Source of the DNA: Wolinella sp052170135
GTDB taxonomy: Bacteria > Campylobacterota > Campylobacteria > Campylobacterales > Helicobacteraceae
Assembly: GCA_052170135.1 (NCBI GenBank)
Contig: JBQNBC010000001.1
Span: forward strand, 186,001-250,000
Length of the DNA stretch: 64,000 bases
Direction: 5' to 3'
Notes under the pieces: model-generated
What the model was told of the DNA's origin: nothing
The model's database searches: none
Seen by the model: the letters and a program-made list of their open reading frames with translations, nothing else
In this document: positions 54,206 to 63,462 of the stretch, piece by piece
How positions within the stretch are numbered: position 1 is the stretch's first letter
Layout of the letters: each line of letters starts with the position of its first letter
Program-made: the position numbers and the translations under genes

Positions 54206-54211
54206 TATAAT
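54206..54211 (+). promoter_or_regulatory. candidate -10 box of the DUF1104-like gene
   Basis: TATAAT in the A/T-rich gap after mreC, 64 bases before the ATG at 54275. The likely leader of about 57 bases has no other feature. Confidence 0.45.
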
Positions 54212-54274
54212 TCACGTACCGTTAACATTCACAACATACAATCCCACTCACGATACAAAAACAAAGGACAAATA

Positions 54275-54721
54275 ATGAAAACAACACTCTCAATCGCACT
54301 AGCAAGCCTATTTAGCCTATCTACGCTCTTGGCGGCAGACTTTTCCAAAAAGAGTGACACGGAGCTAAAAGAACTAGCAGGTAGCGTCGCCCCATCAGAC
54401 ATGCTCGACTACAAAAGCGAAATACATAAGAGAATGGAAAAAATGAGCGTAGAGGATGCACGCAAGTTTCGCAATGAAATGCATGAGGCACGCGATACGA
54501 AATTCAGCAAAATGAGCAAAGAAGATCTAGAAAAATATCGCAATGCCGTCCATACAGAGATGCAAAAACAGATTGATAATATGAGCGTCAAAGAGGCTAG
54601 AGAGCGTGGATTATTAAGACAAAACGATATAAACCACGAGCATAAACACAAAAGCGAGCGCAAACAAGACATGCGAAATGGCAATAAGCACGGTCATCAA
54701 AGCGAATGCACCGGAAAATAA
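54275..54721 (+). CDS. DUF1104-like secreted protein with His-rich tail
   Basis: A 148-residue exported protein. A cleavable signal peptide ends near LSTLLAA (residue 21). The mature part has three helical repeats (KSDTELKELAGS, MEKMSVEDARKFRNEMHEARD, KMSKEDLEKYRNAVHTEMQ) like DUF1104 proteins of Helicobacter. The C-terminal 30 residues are His- and Lys-rich (HEHKHKS, NKHGHQSECTG), suggesting metal binding. AAAGGAC precedes the chosen ATG; longer frames upstream lack a signal peptide. Function unknown. Confidence 0.8.
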   Translation: MKTTLSIALASLFSLSTLLAADFSKKSDTELKELAGSVAPSDMLDYKSEIHKRMEKMSVEDARKFRNEMHEARDTKFSKMSKEDLEKYRNAVHTEMQKQIDNMSVKEARERGLLRQNDINHEHKHKSERKQDMRNGNKHGHQSECTGK

Positions 54722-54749
54722 CAGCCTATATTCAAGGTCACAACAAGTA

Positions 54750-54773
54750 GAGAATCCTAGCCTTAGGATTCTC
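54750..54773 (+). terminator. terminator-like hairpin after the DUF1104-like gene
   Basis: GAGAATCCTA and its complement form a 10-bp stem with a 4-base loop, 28 bases after the stop, in a gene-free gap. Arms are an inverted GAATC/GATTC pair. Confidence 0.55.
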
Positions 54774-54893
54774 ACACTTAGCTTTACACCTAATAAACCG
54801 CCCTCATAAAACTACACAACCATAAGTGAAAGAAACTTTTAACGAACTCTTTTTTATCATGAATACTTTTATTAATAAACGCAAAGGGCATTT

Positions 54894-55193
54894 ATGGAGA
54901 TTAAAATCACACAACACGGCAACGAAGTACTCGCTGAAATCACTGGAATCATAAAAGGTAATGTCGATTCCGAGCACTTTAAAAAGACCATCGATAATTG
55001 TGGCGAGATTACGCGCCTTGAGATTCTCATCCTCGATTCTTTCTCAATTACATCGACTATCATCGGCTATCTAAACAAAAAGAGTGCGATTAAAAAAACA
55101 CGGGTATTACTAAAAGTGAAAGACAAACGTCTATACGATATTTTGGACGAGCTTAGTCTTCTTGATGAATTTAATGTAACAATGATAGGCTAG
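54894..55193 (+). CDS. STAS-like single-domain protein
   Basis: A 99-residue soluble protein with the STAS (anti-sigma factor antagonist) pattern: a short beta strand start, ITRLEILILDSFSITSTIIGYL in the position of the usual DSSGLG loop, then KKTRVLLKVKDKRLYDILDELSL. The Ser residues in DSFSITS could be phosphorylated, as in SpoIIAA-like switches. It ends 4 bases before hemB, and the hemB ribosome site lies over its stop. I know of no partner kinase in the window. Confidence 0.65.
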   Translation: MEIKITQHGNEVLAEITGIIKGNVDSEHFKKTIDNCGEITRLEILILDSFSITSTIIGYLNKKSAIKKTRVLLKVKDKRLYDILDELSLLDEFNVTMIG

Positions 55194-55197
55194 GGCG

Positions 55198-56163
55198 ATG
55201 TTTAAGAGACTACGCCGAGTACGACTAAATCCAACATTGAGAAACCTTGTAGAAGAGACGCGCCTTAGTAAAAACGACTTCATCTATCCACTGTTCATCC
55301 GCCATGGTAAAGGGATAAAAAGCGAGGTCGCTTCGATGCCTGGTGTGTATCAGATGAGCCTAGATATAGCACTATATGAATGCGAGGAGCTACTAAAGCT
55401 AGGAATCTCAAGCATAATTTTATTTGGGATTCCTGATGTAAAAGACAGCATTGGTAGCGAAGCACTCTGTGAGCATGGGATTATGGCGCGCTCAGTGCGC
55501 GAGATAAAGGCACGTTTCCCAGAGATGTTTGTAAGCGTAGATTTGTGCTTTTGTGAGTATACAGACCATGGACACTGTGGAATCATTGATAAAAAAACAA
55601 AAAGCGTAGACAATGATGCAACACTAGAAATCCTCGTAAAACAGGCACTAATATTGGCGCATGCGGGCTCAGACATGATCGCACCTAGTGGCATGATGGA
55701 TGGCGTGATTTTGACACTTAGGCGCGCACTTGATTCCGCTGGGTTTGTTAACCTACCAATCATGAGTTATTCAACGAAGTTTGCCAGCGCATACTATGGA
55801 CCATTTCGCGACGTAGCAGAATCCACCCCTAGCTTTGGCGATCGCAGGACATATCAACAAAATCCAGCAAATCGCAGAGAAGCAATTTTAGAAAGCATGC
55901 ACGACGAGGAAGAGGGTGCGGATATACTAATGATAAAGCCAGCACTAGCCTATCTAGACATCATCCGTGATGTGCGCGAACGCACACTTCTGCCACTTGC
56001 TGCCTACAATGTAAGTGGCGAATACGCCATGCTAAAAGCCGCACAAAAAGCTGGCATAATCGACTATGAACGTGTCATGCTAGAGACGCTACTTGGCATC
56101 AAGCGCGCGGGTGCGGACATCATCATTACCTACCACGCAAAAGAAGCAGTGACACTGCTCTAA
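55198..56163 (+). CDS. hemB: porphobilinogen synthase
   Basis: HemB joins two aminolaevulinate molecules into porphobilinogen, an early haem step. The 321-residue enzyme has the zinc-binding Cys set in VDLCFCEYTDHGHCG, catalytic Lys residues in SYSTKFASAYYGPFRD and MIKPALAYLDII, and QQNPANRREAI. The zinc site means it is the zinc-dependent type. It follows the STAS-like gene so closely that they are coupled. Confidence 0.96.
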   Translation: MFKRLRRVRLNPTLRNLVEETRLSKNDFIYPLFIRHGKGIKSEVASMPGVYQMSLDIALYECEELLKLGISSIILFGIPDVKDSIGSEALCEHGIMARSVREIKARFPEMFVSVDLCFCEYTDHGHCGIIDKKTKSVDNDATLEILVKQALILAHAGSDMIAPSGMMDGVILTLRRALDSAGFVNLPIMSYSTKFASAYYGPFRDVAESTPSFGDRRTYQQNPANRREAILESMHDEEEGADILMIKPALAYLDIIRDVRERTLLPLAAYNVSGEYAMLKAAQKAGIIDYERVMLETLLGIKRAGADIIITYHAKEAVTLL

Positions 56164-56583
56164 AGCTTCATATGGCTGAGATTCTCGCTGTTTTTGCGAT
56201 AATCTCCCGTCAAGCTTTATGAATCAGACCTCGCTTTCACCAGCCAAACCAAAGAAAAAAAATACACAATTGATGCGATCGACAAGGCACTGTCATAAAA
56301 GTTGTGTAACGGAGATTAATTGCTAGAATCTGCGCCCTTAAATAGTTAGGCAAGGAGCAGTAATACATCTATTTTGTCAAAAGTTTCACACCATTTCTCG
56401 AAGCAAAATACAAAGAAATCAAAAAGAAGATAAAAGAGGTAATTCCAAGCGTTAAAAACAGCGCAATAGAATACAAACATGTCGAGCTTTTACTTCATAA
56501 ATTCTCTTACTGCCCCACTACAAGCCTCGACAATATCTCATAAATTCTTATGTATGGCATCTTATTTGCTACTAAGCATATTT
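56164..56583. other. 420-base gap after hemB, with a gene fragment
   Basis: The stretch holds no complete gene. It contains the fragment at 56364-56543, a possible -10 box (TAGAAT near 56324), and no recognisable RNA. It separates two convergent gene groups. Confidence 0.5.
56364..56543 (+). pseudogene. unidentified 59-codon coding-like fragment
   Basis: A frame without a start codon reads YIYFVKSFTPFLEAKYKEI and continues through KEVIPSVKNSAIEYKHVEL to a TAA. The composition is protein-like (charged helices, no low complexity) and AAGGAG precedes it, but there is no ATG, GTG or TTG in place. It may be the broken start of a former gene. I cannot identify a family. Confidence 0.35.
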
Positions 56584-57114
56584 TTAACTCAAACTAAAAC
56601 CACTCCTGCGATTCCATATTATTACCACGCACACCAAACCAAAAATTGCAGACAAAATCCCACCAAAAAGTGATAATACATGCAATAGCTCATGCCTGAT
56701 CAAAAATAGCACACCAGCAATAAGAATCGCATACGCCACAAGACGAAAAAGCGAGAGCGAGAGTCGCGTTCCAAGCCATAGATTCTTAGCATTAAAGCTC
56801 CGCTCACCTCGCCATCTCTTAAGAACATCCGCACTCATCTCTTCACCATCTTTTAATGCAAACTCCAATTCTTCATCATCGCCCTCTGCTTCTTTTGAGC
56901 GCACACTAGCGAGTAGCACCTCCTCTTCACAGCTTACCGCCTCATTCACACGCCTAGCGTGGCTTAAGAATGTTGCAAGAGTAATTAAGAGCGTGGCAAA
57001 AAATCCAATGATAAAATTTTGCCATGGTGCATTAAAAAGTGCGTAAACTATGGCATATCCAGCACTCCACGCTACTAAAATCACACCAATACTACGCGAG
57101 ATTTTCTCTCTCAA
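56584..57114 (-). CDS. conserved membrane protein, four-span
   Basis: A 176-residue protein with two N-terminal membrane segments (about 8-25 and 33-50), an acidic cytoplasmic loop (about 55-110), and two C-terminal segments (about 120-170). I do not recognise a family. It overlaps the AtpZ/AtpI-like gene by 4 bases, so they form an operon below hemL. A role near the ATP synthase or membrane housekeeping is only a guess from that neighbour. Confidence 0.65.
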   Translation of the reverse strand: MREKISRSIGVILVAWSAGYAIVYALFNAPWQNFIIGFFATLLITLATFLSHARRVNEAVSCEEEVLLASVRSKEAEGDDEELEFALKDGEEMSADVLKRWRGERSFNAKNLWLGTRLSLSLFRLVAYAILIAGVLFLIRHELLHVLSLFGGILSAIFGLVCVVIIWNRRSGFSLS

Positions 57115-57479
57115 TCGCGTGCCTTGTAGCTATATTTCGGGTCGTCTTTTAGTTGTTCAAGCACGTTAAACTGCTGTTTATACGCTTTGTATACGTTCAA
57201 AATTGCTGCTCCAACACCCCAAAACACACCAAGCCAAAGTAACCACTCAACACCAAAAAGCTGCCGCAAAAATAGTCCAATCCCAACGCCAAAAGCAATA
57301 GCAATCACAATAGAGAATCCAAGTGCTAGCTGGCTAAAACCCTCAACTGCTTCACGATACTTTGGCTTATACTGGACATTTGCATTGCCTTGAGCCGATT
57401 CCTGTATGCGATTCTCATGTTCACATGTAGAAGAATCGATACGCTCCGATTCTTGTTCCAAGTTAGCGGACGATTTCAT
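57111..57479 (-). CDS. AtpZ/AtpI-family membrane protein
   Basis: A 122-residue protein with a charged N-terminus and two membrane helices (about 52-72 and 78-97) separated by FGVEWLLWLGVFWGVGAAI. It resembles AtpZ/AtpI-type proteins that assist the F1Fo ATP synthase rotor or act as Ca/Mg channels. The ATP synthase operon is not in the window. Its start is inside the last 17 bases of hemL. Confidence 0.75.
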   Translation of the reverse strand: MKSSANLEQESERIDSSTCEHENRIQESAQGNANVQYKPKYREAVEGFSQLALGFSIVIAIAFGVGIGLFLRQLFGVEWLLWLGVFWGVGAAILNVYKAYKQQFNVLEQLKDDPKYSYKARD

Positions 57480-58755
57480 TTAAAACCTCATCGATTTTTG
57501 CCACCACCTCATCAATCAAAGCCTCATCCATAGCCTCACAGATGAAGCCTGTCTCAAACTGGGAGCAAGCAAAATATACGCCTCGCTCAAGCATTGCACG
57601 ATGAAACTTAGCAAACAACACAGTATCAGATGTGAGAGCTTCATTAAAATTACTCACAGGCTTTTCATTAAAAAAGAATCCAAACATGCTTCCACGCACT
57701 GTCGTTTGGAGTGCGATTCCATGCTTTTTCGCGCTCGCACTAAAGCCATTCATAAGACGATGCGCTAGGCTTTCTAATCTTGCATACATCGCATCTCCGC
57801 CATGCTTAATTTTAAGAATCGACGCTATACCCGCCGCCATAGCGACTGGATTCCCGCTTAGGGTACCAGCCTGATAGACTGCACCCTCAGGGCTTAGGTG
57901 ACGCATTATTTCATCGCGCCCACCAAACGCCCCCACAGGCATACCCCCACCGATAACCTTGCCAAACGTAGCCATATCAGGTACTGCGCCGTATAGCCCC
58001 TGTGCGCTCCCAAAACCAGCACGAAAGCCACTCATTACTTCATCAAAAATGAGAACTGCACCATACGTATCGCACAATGCACGCAATCCTTTTATAAACA
58101 CATCTTTCGCTGGCACCAGCCCCATGTTCCCAGCGACTGGCTCCAAAATCACGCATGCAACCCCTTTGCTAGCCTCAAAACATTTCTCGACACTTTTTAT
58201 ATCGTTGTAAGTCGCTAGAAGTGTGTGTTTTGTAAAGTCGCTTGGCACACCTGGTGAGCTTGGATTCCCAAATGTCGCTAACCCACTACCAGCCTGCACC
58301 AAAAGTGCATCACTATGCCCATGGTAACATCCTTCAAACTTAATAATATCCTCGCGCCCAGTATAGCCACGAGCAAGGCGGATAGCACTCATTGTGGCTT
58401 CTGTACCGCTACTGACAAAACGCAGCTTTTCTATCCCCTCGTACAAGGCAATAATCTCCTTGGCAAGAAAAGTCTCTGCAGTCGTAGGTGCGCCAAAGCT
58501 AAGTCCATTTCGCACTGCATCAATTACAGCATTTTCTATCTCTTTATCTGCGTGTCCAAATATAAGCGGACCCCAGCTCTGGATGAAATCTACATAGCGA
58601 TTCTCATCTTCATCTATTAAATACGCACCTTCACCCTTTTTTATAAATGGGGGTGTTCCACCAACCGCACGAAATGCGCGTACTGGTGAGTTTACACCGC
58701 CTGGGATTACCTGTTTTGCCTCATTAAAATCATTGATGCTATTAATCTGTTCCAC
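57463..58755 (-). CDS. hemL: glutamate-1-semialdehyde 2,1-aminomutase
   Basis: HemL makes aminolaevulinate from glutamate 1-semialdehyde, using PLP. The start is a GTG at 58755 with AAGGAA 6 bases upstream; earlier in-frame codons would run into the purH gene. The resulting 430 residues match the family. Motifs: PGGVNSPVRAFRAVGG, GCYHGHSDALLV, and the PLP-lysine in FGKVIGGGMPVGAFGG. Together with hemB and hemH it provides three haem steps in this window. Confidence 0.95.
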   Translation of the reverse strand: MEQINSINDFNEAKQVIPGGVNSPVRAFRAVGGTPPFIKKGEGAYLIDEDENRYVDFIQSWGPLIFGHADKEIENAVIDAVRNGLSFGAPTTAETFLAKEIIALYEGIEKLRFVSSGTEATMSAIRLARGYTGREDIIKFEGCYHGHSDALLVQAGSGLATFGNPSSPGVPSDFTKHTLLATYNDIKSVEKCFEASKGVACVILEPVAGNMGLVPAKDVFIKGLRALCDTYGAVLIFDEVMSGFRAGFGSAQGLYGAVPDMATFGKVIGGGMPVGAFGGRDEIMRHLSPEGAVYQAGTLSGNPVAMAAGIASILKIKHGGDAMYARLESLAHRLMNGFSASAKKHGIALQTTVRGSMFGFFFNEKPVSNFNEALTSDTVLFAKFHRAMLERGVYFACSQFETGFICEAMDEALIDEVVAKIDEVLNEIVR

Positions 58756-58765
58756 GTTAAATTCC

Positions 58766-60298
58766 TTAGTGTAAAAAGTGTCGCACGCCCGTAAAATAGA
58801 GTGCCATATCATACTCATCTGCTGCTACGACAACATCCTCATCACGGATGCTACCACCTGGCTCTATGACTGCTACCACACCTGCTTCACGTGCAGCATC
58901 AATACTATCGCGGAATGGGAAAAACGCCTCGCTAGCCAACACTGCACCTCGCACATCTAGCCCAGATTCTTTGGCTTTGACAAGCGCGGCTTTACTCGCA
59001 TCTACGCGACTTGTCATACCCATGCCAACGGCCACCATAGCAGAATCCTTCACATACACAACGCAGTTTGACTTCACAAGTGATGCGACTTTGTATGCAA
59101 TTTCTAAGTCTCTCATCTGTGCACTATTTGCAGCGCGCTTACTCATTAGCCTTGCCTCGAGTAGCTCACTATCTTTTACATGGTCAGATTCCTGATAGAC
59201 AAAACCACCTTCAATATGCTTAAAATCACGAGAATCGTGTGGGAAATGCAACCTATCTTCTCCACATTCAAAGAGCTTTATGCGCTTTTTACCATCAAAT
59301 ACAGCCAATGCTTCGGGCGTGATACGACCAGCAATTACAACCTCGATGAAAATCTTATTTATCTCCTCCGCCAGCTCCCTATCCAGCACGCCATTTACTG
59401 CGACTACGCCACCATACGCCGACACAGGATCGCAAGCAAGTGCGGCACGATAAGAATCGAGCAAGCAATCCTTGATAGCAAAACCACACGGATTCCCGTG
59501 CTTGACAATACACACAGCTGGTGCCTCACCAAAAGCAGTAGCAATCTTTACAGCACCGTTTAAATCGGTAAAATTGTTAAAGCTTGCCTCGCCTTTTAAT
59601 GTTTTAAAATTTTTTCGCCAGAAATTTTCAAACTCATATAGTGCGCCTTTTTGGTGCGGATTCTCCCCATAGCGTGTGTGCAAAACGAGATTCCCCACAA
59701 TGAATTGTCTTTCGCCAAAGCCACCATTAAAGCGCTCATTCATGTAGTTCGCAATCATAGAATCATACGCCGCAGTATGCTCAAATGCTCGTATCATCAT
59801 GCTCCTACGGAACTCCTCGCTATTCTTACCGCTCTTTAAAACCTCAAGGGCATGTGAATAGTCACTAGGGTCGGTGATTATTAACACATCACGGTAGTTT
59901 TTAGCCGCAGCGCGCACCATACTAGGTCCGCCGATATCTATATTTTCGATAATTTCCTCAAAATCATCAGTACGATCAATGGTCGCCTTAAATGGATACA
60001 GATTTACACATACAAGATCAATTGCCTCGATTCCGTATGATTTTGCCGTGGCTACATCATCGCTATTCGCACGACGATGAAGGATTCCTCCGTGTATTTT
60101 AGGATGGAGCGTTTTGACGCGCCCATCAAACATCTCTGGACTTTGCGTGTATTCACTCACGTCACGCGCCTCTAGCCCAGATTCTTTTAAAAGCTTTAGC
60201 GTACCTCCAGTAGATAGGAGTGAGTAGCCAAGCGCGCGCAAACCATTGGCAAAGTCAATGATTCCTGTTTTATCACTGACACTAAGTAGAGCGTTCAT
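58766..60298 (-). CDS. purH: bifunctional AICAR transformylase/IMP cyclohydrolase PurH
   Basis: PurH performs the last two steps of purine synthesis. The N-terminal IMP cyclohydrolase (about 1-190) begins ALLSVSDKTGIIDFANGL and includes VKTLHPKIHGGILHR. The C-terminal transformylase has RYGENPHQKGALYEF, CIVKHGNPCGFAI and SNCVVYVKDS. The end is VVAADEYDMALYFTGVRHF, the family terminus. Length 510 is standard. It has its own promoter and is followed 10 bases later by hemL. Confidence 0.97.
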   Translation of the reverse strand: MNALLSVSDKTGIIDFANGLRALGYSLLSTGGTLKLLKESGLEARDVSEYTQSPEMFDGRVKTLHPKIHGGILHRRANSDDVATAKSYGIEAIDLVCVNLYPFKATIDRTDDFEEIIENIDIGGPSMVRAAAKNYRDVLIITDPSDYSHALEVLKSGKNSEEFRRSMMIRAFEHTAAYDSMIANYMNERFNGGFGERQFIVGNLVLHTRYGENPHQKGALYEFENFWRKNFKTLKGEASFNNFTDLNGAVKIATAFGEAPAVCIVKHGNPCGFAIKDCLLDSYRAALACDPVSAYGGVVAVNGVLDRELAEEINKIFIEVVIAGRITPEALAVFDGKKRIKLFECGEDRLHFPHDSRDFKHIEGGFVYQESDHVKDSELLEARLMSKRAANSAQMRDLEIAYKVASLVKSNCVVYVKDSAMVAVGMGMTSRVDASKAALVKAKESGLDVRGAVLASEAFFPFRDSIDAAREAGVVAVIEPGGSIRDEDVVVAADEYDMALYFTGVRHFLH

Positions 60299-60329
60299 TG
60301 AGTTTCCTTGTGTGATTTAATTAGGCGCG

Positions 60330-60335
60330 ATTATA
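60330..60335 (-). promoter_or_regulatory. -10 box of purH
   Basis: On the minus strand TATAAT lies 31 bases before the purH ATG, allowing a short leader with an AAGGAAA ribosome site. Confidence 0.55.
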
Positions 60336-60607
60336 ACGGAGCAGAGGTTATGGCAAAGTAAAGCAAAGAATTAAAAAATGGCTAGATTCCGCGTGAGAAT
60401 CGTAGCCCAAGGCAACACTAAACAGACTAAACAAATGCGATAGCGTGCTTGAAAATACCTAAAGTGTGGCGGTAGCTATGAGGAGCGATTCTTGGGTGCT
60501 TGGGTGCTTTGATGCGCTGGTGCATACGAGGCTCTCATGTTATTTTACAGGATAATAAAAGATATAAGGCTAGATTTATTTTTTATTTACCTGCAAGAAA
60601 AAATATC

Positions 60608-60613
60608 TATAAT
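60608..60613 (+). promoter_or_regulatory. -10 box of the dcu gene
   Basis: TATAAT following a run of A-rich sequence, 63 bases before the ATG. The leader ends in TTGGGGGTTGT, with GGGGG as the ribosome site. Confidence 0.55.
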
Positions 60614-60676
60614 CAACGTAGCTCTAAGGTCAAATCTGCATTTTCATCTTATGGCAAATCTTAATTTGGGGGTTGT

Positions 60677-62062
60677 ATGGAACTCTTGCTAGGCTTAAGC
60701 GAAGGCATGCAATTTGCATTGCAGTTAGCTATTGTTTTGGTGTGCCTATTTTATGGGGCGAGGAAGGGCGGAATCGCTCTTGGTCTTTTGGGTGGAATTG
60801 GTCTTTTAGTGCTTGTTTTTGCATTTCATGTACAACCAGGTAAACCATCAATCGCGGTGATGCTTACAATTTTGGCGGTGGTTGTCGCTAGTGCGACATT
60901 GCAAGCAAGCGGCGGTCTGGACGTCATGTTGCAAATCGCAGAGAAAGTACTACGCAAGAATCCAAAATACATAAGTGTTCTTGCACCTTTTACTACGTGC
61001 TTATTAACTATTCTTTGTGGCACGGGACATGTGGTATATACCATGCTTCCTATTATCTACGATATCGCGATTAAAAACAATATCAGACCTGAGCGACCAA
61101 TGGCGGCAAGTTCGATCGCTTCGCAAATGGGGATTATCGCAAGCCCCGTATCTGTTGCGGTTGTATCATTGACTGCATATTTGCTTAAAGCAGATAGCAA
61201 GCTCGCAGGCTTTGATGGATATCTAGACCTGTTGGCGATTACGATTCCTTCGACACTTCTTGGTGTACTTTGCATAGGAGCTTTCAGCTGGTTTAGAGGC
61301 AAAGATTTGGATAAAGACGAGGAATTCCAAGAGAGAATCAAGGATCCAGAGCAAAAGCAATATATCTATGGCGATACAGCTACACTCCTTGGCAAGACAC
61401 TTCCGAACTCTAGCTGGATTGCGATGTGGATATTCCTAGGTGCTATTGCGATTGTTGCGATTCTTGGTGCATATGACGAGCTACGTCCAGCATGGGAAGT
61501 CAAGGGTCAAATGAAGCCTCTTAGCATGGTAGACACCATCCAGCTATTTATGCTTCTAGCTGGTTCATTGATTATCATCTTCACCAAAACTGACGCATCA
61601 AAAATCAGTAAAAATGAGATTTTCCGCTCTGGTATGATTGCTCTTGTAGCGGTCTTTGGTATCTCATGGATGGCGGATACTATGTTTGCAGTTCATACAC
61701 CAATGATCAAGGAAGCACTAGGAGGTGTGGTGCAAGAGCATCCATGGACGTATGCCGTAATGCTGCTCCTAATTTCAAAATTTGTAAATTCTCAAGCAGC
61801 GGCTATAGCAGCATTTGTTCCGCTAGCCTTAGGGATTGGCGTCTCTCCAGGCGTTATTTTGGCATTTGCTCCTGCATGCTATGGCTATTACATTTTGCCT
61901 ACATATCCAAGCGACTTGGCAGCGATACAGTTTGATAGAAGTGGCACGACAAGAATCGGTAAGTATGTCATCAATCACAGCTTCATTATTCCGGGGCTAC
62001 TTGGTGTTTTCACCTCTTGTGTATTTGGCTATATCTTCGCATTAATTGCAGGCTATATTTAA
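60677..62062 (+). CDS. anaerobic C4-dicarboxylate transporter (DcuA/DcuB family)
   Basis: A 461-residue membrane protein with about 11-12 segments that exchanges fumarate, aspartate and succinate across the inner membrane. Matching motifs: YGARKGGIALGLLGGIGL at the start, GTGHVVYTMLPIIYDIA, RPERPMAASSIASQMGIIASPVS, and LPTYPSDLAAIQFDRSGTTRIGKYVINHSF near the end. It supports fumarate respiration or aspartate uptake typical of this phylum. I cannot separate DcuA from DcuB by eye. Confidence 0.92.
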   Translation: MELLLGLSEGMQFALQLAIVLVCLFYGARKGGIALGLLGGIGLLVLVFAFHVQPGKPSIAVMLTILAVVVASATLQASGGLDVMLQIAEKVLRKNPKYISVLAPFTTCLLTILCGTGHVVYTMLPIIYDIAIKNNIRPERPMAASSIASQMGIIASPVSVAVVSLTAYLLKADSKLAGFDGYLDLLAITIPSTLLGVLCIGAFSWFRGKDLDKDEEFQERIKDPEQKQYIYGDTATLLGKTLPNSSWIAMWIFLGAIAIVAILGAYDELRPAWEVKGQMKPLSMVDTIQLFMLLAGSLIIIFTKTDASKISKNEIFRSGMIALVAVFGISWMADTMFAVHTPMIKEALGGVVQEHPWTYAVMLLLISKFVNSQAAAIAAFVPLALGIGVSPGVILAFAPACYGYYILPTYPSDLAAIQFDRSGTTRIGKYVINHSFIIPGLLGVFTSCVFGYIFALIAGYI

Positions 62063-62078
62063 CTCTCTCCATCTCCAT

Positions 62079-62103
62079 CACCGCTTTGGGGCTCCCCACG
62101 GTG
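62079..62103 (+). terminator. hairpin after the dcu gene
   Basis: CACCG and CGGTG enclose TGGG, a 4-base loop and CCCA, with a 3-base bulge on one side. It begins 17 bases after the stop, and the rimO promoter box starts at its foot. Likely terminator; no long T-run. Confidence 0.45.
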
Positions 62104-62107
62104 GTGC

Positions 62108-62113
62108 TATAAT
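62108..62113 (+). promoter_or_regulatory. -10 box of rimO
   Basis: TATAAT with the upstream TGC extension, 33 bases before the rimO ATG. Confidence 0.5.
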
Positions 62114-62145
62114 ACCTATCTCTAATTTTCCCCTCTAGGATTCCC

Positions 62146-63462
62146 ATGAAATCAAAACTACACCTAATCTCACTGGGCTGCACAAAGAATCTAGTCGATA
62201 GCGAGGTTATGCTCGGGCGACTACAAGAGTATAAGCTTACACCTAACCTCGAAGAGGCTGATGTGATAATCGTAAACACTTGTGGCTTTATCGAAGCAGC
62301 AAAAAAGGAGAGCTTACAGACAATTTTTGAAGCATTAGAGCATCGCAAAAAAGGTGCGATTCTCGTGGCTAGCGGTTGCCTTAGCGAGCGATATCGAGAA
62401 GAGCTATTAAGCGAGCTACCAGAGATTGATATCATAACTGGCGTTGGAGACTACGACAAAATTGATGAAATGATCGCAAAGAAGAAAGGATTTCACTCTG
62501 GCGAAGTCTTTTTAGCAAATGAAAGCAACCATCGCATAATCACTGGATCTAGCGTACACGCCTATGTAAAGCTAAGCGAAGGATGCAATCAGACCTGTAG
62601 CTTCTGTGCAATTCCTCAATTTAAGGGCAAGCTCCACTCTCGCACGCTGGAATCAACGCTAAAAGAGGTCAAGAATCTAATCATGCAGGGATTTAGGGAT
62701 TTTTCATTTATCGCGCAGGATTCTAGCTCTTACTTGCGCGACCATGGTGAAAAAGAAGGACTAATAAAGCTAGTTGAGGCACTGGACACTATCGATGGAA
62801 TAAATAGCGCACGCATACTCTATCTCTATCCATCTACGGCTAGCGCAAAGCTAATAGACACAATCGCGAAATCGCACGTAGTGCAAAACTACTTTGACAT
62901 GCCTATCCAACACATAGCTGAGCCAATGTTAAAGCGAATGAAACGTGGCGCAAATCGCAAGCGTCACGAGGAGCTACTGCATCGCATGCGCTCTGTGCCC
63001 GATTCTTTCCTTCGCACAACGCTAATCATCGGGCATCCACAGGAGAGCGAGGAGGAGTTTGAAGAGCTTTGCAAATTCATGGAGGAGTTTGCCTTTGACA
63101 GAGTAAATCTCTTTGCCTACTCCGATGAAGATGGAACAAGCGCACATAAAATGGCTGGCAAACTAGAGAAAAAAGTGATAAACGCGCGCATAAAAAGGCT
63201 GGACAAAATCCTCCAAAAACAAAATAAGAATCTTCTAAAAGCGATGATTGGGAGGGATATTCCTATCATTTTAGAGGGTAAGTCAAACGAGCATGAGTTT
63301 TTTTACTCGGCAAGGGATATGCGCTGGGCACCAGAGATTGATGGGGAGATTTTAATAAACGAAACACTGATAAAATCCCCAACTCCAGGGCACTATCTCG
63401 CCAAAATAACAGATGTCGCAGGTAAGCACCTGCTAGCCACTCTAACCAAAAAGTTAAGCTAA
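62146..63462 (+). CDS. rimO: ribosomal protein S12 methylthiotransferase RimO
   Basis: RimO adds a methylthio group to the conserved Asp of S12. The 438-residue enzyme has the N-terminal MTTase domain with three cluster cysteines (SLGCTKNLVDSEVML, NTCGFIEAAKKES, ASGCLSERY), the radical SAM motif CNQTCSFCAIPQFKG, and a C-terminal TRAM-like domain. The start KLHLISLGCTKN is typical. It stands alone between the dcu gene and tilS, with 219 bases after it that show only a weak reading frame. Confidence 0.96.
   Translation: MKSKLHLISLGCTKNLVDSEVMLGRLQEYKLTPNLEEADVIIVNTCGFIEAAKKESLQTIFEALEHRKKGAILVASGCLSERYREELLSELPEIDIITGVGDYDKIDEMIAKKKGFHSGEVFLANESNHRIITGSSVHAYVKLSEGCNQTCSFCAIPQFKGKLHSRTLESTLKEVKNLIMQGFRDFSFIAQDSSSYLRDHGEKEGLIKLVEALDTIDGINSARILYLYPSTASAKLIDTIAKSHVVQNYFDMPIQHIAEPMLKRMKRGANRKRHEELLHRMRSVPDSFLRTTLIIGHPQESEEEFEELCKFMEEFAFDRVNLFAYSDEDGTSAHKMAGKLEKKVINARIKRLDKILQKQNKNLLKAMIGRDIPIILEGKSNEHEFFYSARDMRWAPEIDGEILINETLIKSPTPGHYLAKITDVAGKHLLATLTKKLS

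Larger units (their letters stand above)
60299..60676. other. 378-base divergent gap purH/dcu
   Basis: It contains the purH promoter at the left, the dcu promoter near 60608 at the right, and a tandem TTGGGTGC pair at 60492-60507. No reading frame or RNA is supported. The A+T-rich half near the dcu gene could hold regulator sites. Confidence 0.5.

Noticed and set aside
60492..60507. Tandem TTGGGTGC pair
   Set aside because: Only two copies of 8 bases; too little to call a repeat array or regulatory site.
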